NCBI GenBank assembly: GCA_027061425.1
Contig: JALSUN010000067.1
Coordinates: 1-12,714 of the forward strand
Length of the DNA stretch: 12,714 nt
Source of the DNA: Helicobacteraceae bacterium
GTDB lineage: Bacteria; Campylobacterota; Campylobacteria; Campylobacterales; Sulfurimonadaceae
Reading direction: 5' to 3'
This document shows, in pieces, positions 7,479 through 12,714 of the stretch (positions are counted from its first letter, which is position 1; every line of letters starts with the position of its first letter). The notes under the pieces were generated by a model. That model was not told the origin of the DNA. It saw only the letters and a program-made list of their open reading frames with translations, and did no database searches. The position numbers and the translations under genes are program-made.

Positions 7479-7621
7479 GCTAATTTGGGGTTAGTCCTAT
7501 ATGAAAGTAAAAAAAAGTGGTTTATAGCCCATAAAAGCCTATTATTTACGAGAATTTGAGTATGATTTCTCTAAAGAATTCATATAGTAATTCAAAACCC
7601 CATACTCATAAAAGGATAAAA

Positions 7622-7963
7622 ATGCAAATCACTTACGGCGCATACAAAGTTAGAGCCCATGAGCTCGACCAAAAATTAACAGTTCAGGTCACATCAGACC
7701 TCGGTGAAGTACACATTAAAGAGCTTGAAGCAAGAGATTTCGACTTTCCTAATGGTGTCTGCTTTTATGTAGAAAACCCATCTGAAAAAATCGCACCAAT
7801 GGGTCTAAAACGTTACTCATTTGGTGAGTACACCTTTATCATCGGTGTCAACAATGCAGGAGAGCTCTTTTTGTTTCACAGTGTCAAACTGCGTGTTGGG
7901 AAAAAAGTGATCAATGGTATTGACACCATTAACTTGGCCTTTTTAAAAGACCCAACAGCCTAG
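7622..7963 (+). CDS. Hypothetical protein, 113 aa, probably beta-rich
   Basis: I do not recognise this protein. It starts MQITYGAYKVRAHELDQKLT and shows alternating hydrophobic strands throughout (LTVQVTSD, GVCFYVEN, YTFIIGVNN, ELFLFHSVKL), with no signal peptide, membrane helix, Cys pair or catalytic motif. The start at 7622 is preferred because AAAGGATAAAA, a good ribosome site, sits immediately before it. The reading frame extends 22 codons further to a TTG at 7556, but that stretch is low-complexity and has no ribosome site. Its TAG overlaps the convergent rsmI stop by four bases. It stands alone on the plus strand between two minus-strand operons. The coding call rests on the ribosome site, length and strand-like pattern. 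Confidence 0.72.
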   Translation: MQITYGAYKVRAHELDQKLTVQVTSDLGEVHIKELEARDFDFPNGVCFYVENPSEKIAPMGLKRYSFGEYTFIIGVNNAGELFLFHSVKLRVGKKVINGIDTINLAFLKDPTA

Positions 7964-8772
7964 TTAAGTTCTAAAAGCCTCTGGTAACATGCTTTTGGAC
8001 TCTCACCTGTAATCTTAGCAATAAGTTTAGAGGCGACTTTTTTAGGAAGATCAAACGCTAGGATGTCACGCTCACTCATGGTGGAGTGATGTGCAGTACC
8101 TGCTTCTATCACCACAACCCATTCTCCACGTATCTCACTTTTCAACTGTTCTTGCACCTCTTTTGGCGTACCATGTATGTAAGTCTGATACTTTTTTGTC
8201 AACTCTTTAGCCAAAAACAAACGACGTTCAGGTACTTCAAGTGCCAACTCATTTAAAAGTTTAGCAAGGCGATGCGGTGCTTCGTAAAGAACTGTTGTGT
8301 ACCCATTAAAAAGTGCTTCTTGCAGGTTGTTACTGCGTTCACTTCCTTTATGGGGCAAAAATCCAAAAAAGAGCATCTTCGTCGCCACAAAACCACTAGC
8401 AACAAACGCCGTCAAAACAGCATTAGCCCCAGGAAGAACATCATACTTCACCTCATGATCAATACAATAACGCACCAATCCTTGACCCGGATCACTAATA
8501 CCCGGCATACCTGCATCACTTACATAGACCACATTTTGCTCAAAAAAAGAGGGATCTAATTTCTCAACAAATTCGGTCTCATTATGGGAGTGCAGGGAGA
8601 TAAATTCTTGTTCACGGCGTTTCAAATCATAACGTGTGTCTAAAATGTTTAAAAGTTTTTTGGTGACTCGTGTATCTTCACAGAGGAGTATGTCTGCTTG
8701 GGAGAGGGCTTCCATGGCTCTCAGCGAGATATCGCCGATGTTGCCGATGGGAGTAGGTACAAGGGTAAGCAA
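7960..8772 (-). CDS. rsmI: 16S rRNA 2'-O-ribose C1402 methyltransferase
   Basis: 270 aa. It is a tetrapyrrole-methylase-fold enzyme that uses S-adenosylmethionine to methylate the ribose of C1402 in the 30S decoding centre. The diagnostic motifs are all present: PTPIGN (6-11), CEDTR (31-35), SDAGMPGISDPG (85-96), LPGANA (113-118), FLPHKG (138-143), YEAPHR (about 163-168) and AKELTKKYQ. The start is a TTG: a stop lies two codons upstream in frame, and the protein begins LTLVPTPIGN exactly as family members do, so TTG at 8772 is the only sensible start. No clear ribosome site precedes it, and the codon lies inside a GTAAGC/GCTTAC hairpin. The stop of rpmE is only 14 bases upstream, so translation probably depends on ribosomes finishing rpmE. 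Confidence 0.96.
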   Translation of the reverse strand: MLTLVPTPIGNIGDISLRAMEALSQADILLCEDTRVTKKLLNILDTRYDLKRREQEFISLHSHNETEFVEKLDPSFFEQNVVYVSDAGMPGISDPGQGLVRYCIDHEVKYDVLPGANAVLTAFVASGFVATKMLFFGFLPHKGSERSNNLQEALFNGYTTVLYEAPHRLAKLLNELALEVPERRLFLAKELTKKYQTYIHGTPKEVQEQLKSEIRGEWVVVIEAGTAHHSTMSERDILAFDLPKKVASKLIAKITGESPKACYQRLLELN

Positions 8773-8779
8773 TGCTTAC
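8765..8779 (-). promoter_or_regulatory. Hairpin enclosing the rsmI TTG start codon
   Basis: The sequence GTAAGC-AAT-GCTTAC is a perfect 6-bp inverted repeat with a 3-base loop. The minus-strand TTG start of rsmI (8772-8770) overlaps its loop and stem, and the rpmE stop codon lies seven bases before it. Ribosomes terminating on rpmE would cover and open the hairpin, so it may enforce coupling of rsmI to rpmE. The structure is seen; the role is inferred. Confidence 0.45.
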
Positions 8780-8786
8780 GCTCGAT

Positions 8787-8987
8787 TTATTTCGCTGCGT
8801 AACGTGCTTTGAATTTCTCAATACGTCCAGCAGTATCAACAATCTTCTCAGAACCTGTGAAGAATGGGTGACACTCATTACAGATGTCTATACGAAGTGT
8901 GTCTTTAGTACTTTTTGTAACGAACTCGTTACCACATGCACATGAAACTGCACATTCTACTGATGTTGGGTGAATCTCTTTTTTCAT
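8787..8987 (-). CDS. rpmE: 50S ribosomal protein L31, zinc-binding type
   Basis: 66 aa, normal length for L31. It begins MKKEIHPTSVECAVSCACGN and contains the conserved CNECHPFFTG block. The zinc ligands of the C+ form are intact: C16 and C18 (SCACG) and C36 and C39 (CNEC). It therefore binds Zn and is the form normally used when zinc is sufficient. L31 bridges the 50S and 30S subunits. The start is ATG with AAGG seven bases upstream. It is the first gene of an rpmE-rsmI pair with a recognisable promoter and a leader hairpin. Confidence 0.98.
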   Translation of the reverse strand: MKKEIHPTSVECAVSCACGNEFVTKSTKDTLRIDICNECHPFFTGSEKIVDTAGRIEKFKARYAAK

Positions 8988-9037
8988 AACTTTACCTTTT
9001 GTGCCACGGGGTTAACGTAGTCACTGTATATTTTTAA

Positions 9038-9098
9038 AATCCGTACGGGTGCGGATTATTAAGACGCGAATTATATCTAAATATTTTTAAAGTAACAA
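9038..9098 (-). promoter_or_regulatory. rpmE promoter and leader hairpin
   Basis: On the minus strand, TTGTTA (9098-9093), a 17-bp spacer and a perfect TATAAT (9075-9070) form a good sigma-70-type promoter. Transcription would begin near 9063, leaving a leader of about 75 nt before the rpmE ATG. Close to the 5' end of that leader is a hairpin, AATCCG/CGGATT with an 8-base loop (9038-9057). Leaders of rpmE in several other phyla are known to bind L31 and control its synthesis; whether this one does is inference. Confidence 0.6.
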
Positions 9099-9288
9099 CT
9101 GTTTGGTTTTTGTCTCTTTGATTTGAGGTTTTTTTTGCTTCTAAACTGAACTTGTTAATCTTACTTTTGTCGTTTTTTCTTTGATTTTTATGTGAAAACT
9201 TGGTCTTGTTCGCATACTACCCTGTTAATTAAACTGTGGCACCCCGAACTTTTTTTCTCTGTCGCGTCAGAGATGAGAAGCGTAAAGC

Positions 9289-9310
9289 AAAAGCCAACTG
9301 CTTGGCTTTT
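9289..9310. repeat. Strong 9-bp hairpin, terminator-like on the plus strand
   Basis: AAAAGCCAA-CTGC-TTGGCTTTT is a perfect 9-bp stem with a 4-base loop. The stem ends in TTTT on both strands, so it could act as a bidirectional intrinsic terminator, although only five of the nine pairs in the stem flank G/C bases. A smaller TCTCTG/CAGAGA hairpin (9256-9273) lies just upstream and a bulged GTTG..ATGC/GCATCAAC hairpin (9328-9348) just downstream. Confidence 0.5.
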
Positions 9311-9478
9311 ATAGCTTCGGAAACAGAGTTGTTATGCAAAGCATCAACGGCGTAGACCGTAAAAGAGAGAGACGCTATTGTTGAGAGTAATAAGCTCATA
9401 ACCTAAAGAAGTTAGATTCTCTTTCTTTGTATTGCTACGACTCAAGTTGTTATTGTTGCGACTTTGTTTGAATTGGAA

Positions 9479-9497
9479 TGAAAGCGAATAGCTTTCA
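9479..9497. repeat. 7-bp hairpin TGAAAGC/GCTTTCA
   Basis: TGAAAGC-GAATA-GCTTTCA forms a perfect 7-bp stem with a 5-base loop. It is one of several isolated hairpins in the gene-free island. Confidence 0.45.
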
Positions 9498-9641
9498 CAT
9501 TGATTAATGCGTCACCGCTTGCTCTTCTTCTCTAGCATCTGCAAGGCCGAACGGAGTTTTATTTCTGCCGTGAAGAAAATGCCACTGTTTGAGCAACGCG
9601 AGTTTGGTATTTTTAGGCAAAAATGAAACGAAGTGAGGGAA

Positions 9642-9657
9642 GTCGGTAGCTACCGAC
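9642..9657. repeat. 16-bp perfect palindrome
   Basis: GTCGGTAG joined directly to CTACCGAC is a perfect palindrome with no loop, GC-rich compared with its surroundings. It could be a dimeric protein-binding site or a compact stem. It follows directly on a GAAGTGAGGGAAG motif that recurs at 9872. Confidence 0.5.
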
Positions 9658-9690
9658 CCTGAAGCCCGCTAGAGACGATTTTTCTACGAT

Positions 9691-9730
9691 ACGGAATTTA
9701 GTTCCGTCCTGTACGGCACTTTAGTGCTGT
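9691..9730. repeat. Pair of adjacent hairpins with similar TTTAG loops
   Basis: ACGGAA-TTTAG-TTCCGT (9691-9707) is a 6-bp stem. Five bases later ACGGCACT-TT-AGTGCTGT (9713-9730) is an 8-bp stem containing one G.T pair, which can pair in RNA only if the plus strand is transcribed. Both begin ACGG and both have TTTAG around the loop, so they look like two diverged copies of one unit or a REP/BIME-like pair. Confidence 0.5.
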
Positions 9731-9842
9731 GTGTTTATCTTTTTTTCGGGTAAAAAAGAGAAAGAATGAAAAGACCAAGTTATAAAGTTCAAAATACTTT
9801 CTAGAAAATAACACTAATTGCATGAACGAAGTAACTCCTGGG

Positions 9843-9860
9843 TTCCTGCCTACGCAGGAA
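9843..9860. repeat. Palindromic repeat TTCCTGC-CTAC-GCAGGAA, dRS3/REP-like
   Basis: The sequence is a perfect 7-bp stem with a 4-base loop, flanked by TGGG on the left and TGACAG on the right. The core resembles the scattered 'ATTCCTGC...GCAGGAAT' palindromes of many proteobacterial genomes (for example Neisseria dRS3-type repeats). Resemblance is by eye only. A 13-bp direct repeat, GAAGTGAGGGAAG, occurs just after it (9872-9884) and also at 9630-9642. Confidence 0.5.
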
Positions 9861-9940
9861 TGACAGAGTGTGAAGTGAGGGAAGCAAGATAAAATTCAAC
9901 AGTAAAAAAGGATAAAAGTAAAAAAAATCTCGTCTCAAAA

Positions 9941-10612
9941 CTAAAGCAAAACCTTAGAAGCAATAGCAGTAACAGCAGTCTCAGAACGCAAAATCATAGG
10001 TGTGTTCAAACGTACCATACGTTGCGAAGCGAGCAGTGATCGCTCTGCATCACTAAAGCCCCCTTCACTTCCCACCAAAACAGTAGAAATCCCACTACCA
10101 TCATCCAAAACCTCATCACAAAAATCAAAAGCAACCGTCTCAGGATTTTGACTTACAAAAGTTTTCACATCTTTGACTTCATCAAAAACCATCATCTCAC
10201 TACGCCCACACTGCTGCATGGAACTCTCTAAGATCCGTCTATAACGCTTCAAATCAGGCTTAAAGTTTTTTTGAGATCGATCACAGTAAATAAAAGTAAT
10301 TTTAAAGACTCCTAACTCGTTGAGTAAGGGTAAGACCTTCTCTACAGATTTACCATCAACCACACACCAACCCACATGCAGATGCTTCTCAGAAGTAACA
10401 GGTTCTTCAGTAGCACTTTTGAGTTCAAGTGTGGCACTGCGGCCATCTACATCTACCAAGCCATAAAGAAACAGTGTACTGCTCTCTTGTGTTTTACGAA
10501 ACCCCAACACGTCACCAACACTGTGACGACGAACTTTTATAAGGTATTTAAAGGCTTCACCCTTTAAAGTCAACTGCTCTTTTCCAGCATCATCATCAAA
10601 CAAAAATCTCAT
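9941..10612 (-). CDS. rsmE: 16S rRNA m3U1498 methyltransferase
   Basis: 223 aa from the chosen start. It is a SPOUT-class (trefoil-knot) methyltransferase that N3-methylates U1498 of 16S rRNA with S-adenosylmethionine. An N-terminal PUA-like domain (FDDDAGKEQL, KYLIKVRRHSVGD, about 1-70) is followed by the knot domain with the diagnostic VGSEGGFSDAE (about 180-190) and RLNTPMILRSETAVTA (about 201-216). Two starts are possible: ATG at 10624 and ATG at 10612. The latter is preferred because it forms an ATGA overlap with the stop of the upstream gene, has GGA at about 8 bases, and gives the usual MRFLF opening. It is transcribed after a small membrane-protein gene. Downstream there is a run of T on the minus strand but no convincing stem, so a terminator is uncertain. 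Confidence 0.94.
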   Translation of the reverse strand: MRFLFDDDAGKEQLTLKGEAFKYLIKVRRHSVGDVLGFRKTQESSTLFLYGLVDVDGRSATLELKSATEEPVTSEKHLHVGWCVVDGKSVEKVLPLLNELGVFKITFIYCDRSQKNFKPDLKRYRRILESSMQQCGRSEMMVFDEVKDVKTFVSQNPETVAFDFCDEVLDDGSGISTVLVGSEGGFSDAERSLLASQRMVRLNTPMILRSETAVTAIASKVLL

Positions 10613-11016
10613 AAATACATCCATAAACTAATCATAATGATCAAAGCAATTTCCGCTACCAGTATAGAGGTGGCATCTTTTTTATACTTCTCAAAAGCAC
10701 CCTCTTCAGCTATCGTGGCAAACTTCAAGGGTTTAGAGCGTTTGACTTCAAACACAATAAGTACTATAGAGAGAATAATCATCACTATGTTAGCGATCGT
10801 AAACTCCAGGTGTTTGGCTGCCATCATCACCATACCGGTAAAGATAGGAGTAAACATCAACATCATAATCATCGGAGACTGTATGCGCATCTTACGCAGA
10901 TACACTATCATCTCATCTGCACGTTGTAACTGCCACAGAGAACCTAAAAAGACCAACAGTAAAAACAACACACCCGCCTCATGTAACCAAAGGCTCATCT
11001 CATACATTTCATTCAT
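10609..11016 (-). CDS. Four-helix integral membrane protein of unknown function
   Basis: 135 aa. Four hydrophobic helices can be seen at about 8-29, 48-68, 72-91 and 115-135, so it is an inner-membrane protein with short loops. A charged stretch between helices 3 and 4 (EVKRSKPLKFATIAEEGAFE) is the only substantial soluble part. TM1 contains a His-Glu pair (WLHEAG) and TM2/3 a membrane-edge His (AKHLEF), which might bind metal or haem, but this is speculation. I do not recognise the family. Its TGA overlaps the rsmE ATG, so rsmE is translationally coupled to it. The start is uncertain among ATG codons at residues 1, 4 and 7; none has a strong ribosome site. The hydrophobic periodicity and the tight overlap support a real gene. 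Confidence 0.78.
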   Translation of the reverse strand: MNEMYEMSLWLHEAGVLFLLLVFLGSLWQLQRADEMIVYLRKMRIQSPMIMMLMFTPIFTGMVMMAAKHLEFTIANIVMIILSIVLIVFEVKRSKPLKFATIAEEGAFEKYKKDATSILVAEIALIIMISLWMYL

Positions 11017-11088
11017 AAGTGGATTTTACACTAATTCTCATTATTGTAAGGACATCGCCCACTTACCTACTTTTTAAACAACTTCTTC

Positions 11089-11094
11089 TATAAT
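11089..11094 (+). promoter_or_regulatory. Candidate -10 box for moeA
   Basis: A perfect TATAAT lies 28 bp upstream of the moeA ATG, with no good -35. It sits in the 105-bp gap between the divergent membrane-protein gene and moeA. The moeA start has AAGGA at 6-base spacing. Confidence 0.45.
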
Positions 11095-11121
11095 CACTCT
11101 ACTTTATGCCCAAGGATTCTC

Positions 11122-12342
11122 ATGGCGGTAACAGTTGATCAAGCACTCTCTCTCATTTTTGAACAGGTTCAACAGAAGTCTCATAAACTTCTTCCCATAG
11201 AAGAGGCCCTCGGTCACGTCCTTGCTGAAGAGATTACTGCAACACACAACCTTCCCCCTTTTGACAACTCTGCCATGGATGGTTATGCCATCACTATGGC
11301 AGATGCAGGTAAGACACTACTTTGTGAACATACTATTTTCGCCGGTGATAAAGAAGAACTTGCACTAAGTGCTGGAAGTTGCCTGAAGATTATGACAGGA
11401 GCACGTATCCCTCAAGGGTGTGAAGCCATTGTGCCTATAGAAGATGTGAGTGTAAAAACGAACCATGTTACTTTCCCTGAAGAGATCAAACCCGCACAGC
11501 ATATCCGTCTCGCAGGTGAAGACATCAAAAGTGGTGACCGATTACTCACTAAGGGAACACGTCTTTACGCCCATCAAATTACCCTACTGGCGTCTCAAGG
11601 TATCTCACAAGTCAAGGTCTACAAAAAGCCTCGTGTGGCACTTTTCGCCTCAGGAAATGAATTGAAGATGCATTTTGAACAGGTAGAGGACCATCAACTC
11701 TACAACACCAACACCCCCACCATCATGGCACGTTGTCAGGAGTTGGGATGTGAAGTACAGTTCATCGGTACTGCCAGTGATACCCTTGACTCCATCCATG
11801 AGCACATCACCTCAGCCTTAGACTCCGACCTTATCATCACTTCTGGCGGAGTAAGTGTTGGTGATGCTGACTATACCAAAGAGGCATTTCAAGCCTTTGA
11901 CTACACCAATATATTTGAAAAGATAGAGGTAAAACCAGGAAAACCGACCACTTTTGGTCGCATAAAAGAGACCTATGTGCTTAACCTTCCCGGAAATCCT
12001 CTAGCAGCAGCACTAATCTTTGAGATATTTGGACGTAGTACTATCAATGCACTTTCAGCGGTCACTGACAAATACATCGCACCCATCACTGCCAAACTGG
12101 CCAAACCCTACCAATGCCGACCCGGTAGAAACACCTTAGTTCCCGGACATTTTGATGGTGAGTACTTCACTATTTGTGACAAGTACGCACCAGGGATGGT
12201 TTCTCCACTTGCAACAGGTAATGCTCTTATATTTGTAGATGCTAAAGTCAGTCGTTTAGAAGCAGGTACAGATGTCAAGGTAATCTCAACCCATTTTAGT
12301 TTTAACAGTAGTACCAAAAAAGCACTGTTTACAAAGGCTTAA
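11122..12342 (+). CDS. moeA: Molybdopterin molybdenumtransferase MoeA
   Basis: 406 aa, the normal length. MoeA inserts molybdate into adenylylated molybdopterin, the last step in making molybdenum cofactor, in the cytoplasm. All signature blocks are visible: PPFDNSAMDGYA (45-56), MTGARIPQGCEAIV (91-104), the domain III motifs ASGNEL (176-181), NTNTPT (195-200) and SGGVSVGDADY (241-251), KPGKPTTFG (271-279) and LPGNPLAA (289-296). The C-terminal domain IV follows (about 325-406). Asp in SVGDAD and the catalytic-site residues are retained. It starts with ATG and AAGGA. It stands alone on the plus strand, ending six bases before the convergent queD-like gene. Some Campylobacterota carry several MoeA paralogues, for molybdenum or tungsten; which one this is cannot be told. 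Confidence 0.97.
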   Translation: MAVTVDQALSLIFEQVQQKSHKLLPIEEALGHVLAEEITATHNLPPFDNSAMDGYAITMADAGKTLLCEHTIFAGDKEELALSAGSCLKIMTGARIPQGCEAIVPIEDVSVKTNHVTFPEEIKPAQHIRLAGEDIKSGDRLLTKGTRLYAHQITLLASQGISQVKVYKKPRVALFASGNELKMHFEQVEDHQLYNTNTPTIMARCQELGCEVQFIGTASDTLDSIHEHITSALDSDLIITSGGVSVGDADYTKEAFQAFDYTNIFEKIEVKPGKPTTFGRIKETYVLNLPGNPLAAALIFEIFGRSTINALSAVTDKYIAPITAKLAKPYQCRPGRNTLVPGHFDGEYFTICDKYAPGMVSPLATGNALIFVDAKVSRLEAGTDVKVISTHFSFNSSTKKALFTKA

Positions 12343-12348
12343 AAGCGG

Positions 12349-12714
12349 CTAGACGGTCTGCGGATTGACAAAAGTCGTTCCACTCTTTATCTTTTCCCAA
12401 AGCTCTGGATCTTTCCAGTCGGCACGAACAGCCTCACTAAAGATGATGTGGTTCATGTTGATGTTCCCCATGAGTTTTGAGTAAGCATCTTCTTCAAAAC
12501 CCTGTGCGTAACCCGTAGCCGTCTCATGCACAATAACACTGTTAAGTTTTACTTCTCTCTCGCCATTAATCATCGAGGTGAGTTTCAATAGTTGATTAAT
12601 CATCACAAAGATAACACGAGAGAACTGTTCAGCTGAAGGAGAGATGGGAAGTTGCACCCAACGCGTAGAATGTCTTTTCATATCTTCTATATATTTGCTG
12701 TCATCTGCATCCCA
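12349..12714 (-). CDS. QueD-like 6-carboxytetrahydropterin synthase, C-terminal part (cut by window edge)
   Basis: The frame is open to the right edge, giving 121 visible codons (WDADDSKYIED before the internal Met at 12681), so the N-terminus lies outside the window. PSAEQFSRVIFVMINQLL (helix), then VKLNSVIVHETATGYAQGFE, matches the C-terminal half of the 6-pyruvoyl-tetrahydropterin synthase/QueD family. The Glu in the HET motif corresponds to the residue that anchors the pterin ring. QueD converts 7,8-dihydroneopterin triphosphate to 6-carboxy-5,6,7,8-tetrahydropterin in the preQ0/queuosine pathway. The zinc-binding histidines and catalytic Cys would lie in the unseen part, so activity cannot be judged. 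It carries about 40 residues after the HET region (INMNHIIFSEAVRADWKDPE onwards), longer than minimal QueD. It is convergent with moeA, six bases apart, with no terminator. Confidence 0.75.
   Translation of the reverse strand, partial: WDADDSKYIEDMKRHSTRWVQLPISPSAEQFSRVIFVMINQLLKLTSMINGEREVKLNSVIVHETATGYAQGFEEDAYSKLMGNINMNHIIFSEAVRADWKDPELWEKIKSGTTFVNPQTV

Larger units (their letters stand above)
9197..9781. repeat. 11-bp inverted repeat bracketing the hairpin-rich island
   Basis: AACTTGGTCTT at 9197-9207 is matched exactly in inverse by AAGACCAAGTT at 9771-9781, enclosing 563 bp. It is nested within a second, imperfect 18-bp inverted repeat (9161-9178 and 9904-9921, 16 of 18 matches, low complexity). 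The arrangement resembles the terminal inverted repeats of a degenerate element without coding content, although an 11-bp pair can also arise by chance over this distance. Confidence 0.4.
9100..9940. other. Gene-free, hairpin-rich intergenic island
   Basis: No credible open reading frame was found on either strand; the longest ATG-led stretches I read are about 12-16 codons. The block starts T-rich (9100-9190) and ends A-rich (9885-9935). Between these lies a mosaic of short perfect hairpins and inverted repeats, listed separately. I see no tRNA, rRNA, tmRNA, RNase P or SRP RNA signature, no CRISPR spacing and no transposase remnant. Possible readings are a decayed mobile element, a landing place for palindromic repeats, or one or more undescribed structured RNAs. 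It lies between the rpmE promoter and the 3' end of rsmE. Confidence 0.6.

Noticed and set aside
7556..7621. Extended N-terminus of the hypothetical protein from TTG at 7556
   Set aside because: The stretch is low-complexity and lacks a ribosome site, whereas ATG at 7622 has AAAGGAT directly upstream.
8678..8878. Minus-strand 66-aa frame spanning the rpmE-rsmI junction
   Set aside because: It overlaps two unambiguous genes out of frame and has no family resemblance.
9630..9660. GAGGGAAGTCGG resembling the GAGGAAAGTCC of RNase P RNA
   Set aside because: No other RNase P RNA blocks were seen (no P4 pairing partner, no matching 3' region), and the bases are explained by the GTCGGTAG/CTACCGAC palindrome.
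9749..9800. Short ATG-led frames (for example ATGAAAAGACCAAGTTATAA) in the island
   Set aside because: They are 12-16 codons long, without conserved features; calling them genes is not supportable.
9100..9940. Possible CRISPR array or integron attC sites in the hairpin-rich region
   Set aside because: The repeats are all different, irregularly spaced and without constant-length spacers; no attC-like R/L box symmetry or integrase was seen.
10613..10624. Longer rsmE start at 10624
   Set aside because: No ribosome site precedes it, while ATG at 10612 gives an ATGA overlap and the usual MRFLF opening.

Overview
The window looks like ordinary chromosomal housekeeping DNA from a Campylobacterota (epsilonproteobacterial) species, most like the free-living sulfur-oxidising Sulfurimonas/Sulfurovum group. 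The basis is the moderate-to-low GC, the protein character (short HisZ next to PurA, Zn-type L31 followed by RsmI) and Campylobacterota-like gene style. This is recognition from memory, not a database search, so the genus is uncertain.

Layout. (1) 1-2606, minus strand: a DUF481-type outer-membrane protein with an unusual Asn/Thr-rich linker, then a TetR regulator whose stop overlaps (ATGA) the start of a TolC-like outer-membrane channel cut by the window edge. A 15-bp palindrome in front of tetR is a likely operator. (2) 2714-3918: a DUF2461 gene on the plus strand converging, with overlapping stops, on a membrane-anchored TlpA/ScsD-type thioredoxin. (3) 4041-4151: a compact 111-bp element with perfect 13-bp inverted ends, lying exactly at the purA stop codon. 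(4) 4146-7387, minus strand: a tight operon of a class V aminotransferase, hisZ and purA. (5) 7622-7963: a small unrecognised plus-strand gene. (6) 7960-8987, minus strand: rpmE followed by rsmI, with the TTG start of rsmI inside a small hairpin. (7) 8988-9940: 950 bp without a credible gene, rich in perfect hairpins and inverted repeats. (8) 9941-11016, minus strand: a four-helix membrane protein translationally coupled to rsmE. (9) 11122-12342: moeA on the plus strand, meeting a minus-strand queD-like gene cut by the right edge.

How the genes work together. The translation-related genes (rpmE, rsmI, rsmE) serve the ribosome. hisZ and purA sit at the histidine/purine junction, where AICAR released by histidine synthesis feeds IMP, the substrate of PurA. 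moeA and queD are both pterin-related (molybdopterin insertion; queuosine precursor). tetR-tolC is the start of a probable efflux operon continuing left of the window.

No defence system, CRISPR array, prophage, transposase, rRNA or tRNA was recognised. The best candidates for something undescribed are the 111-bp element at 4041-4151 and the hairpin-rich gene-free island at about 9161-9921. Both are non-coding and need comparative checks.
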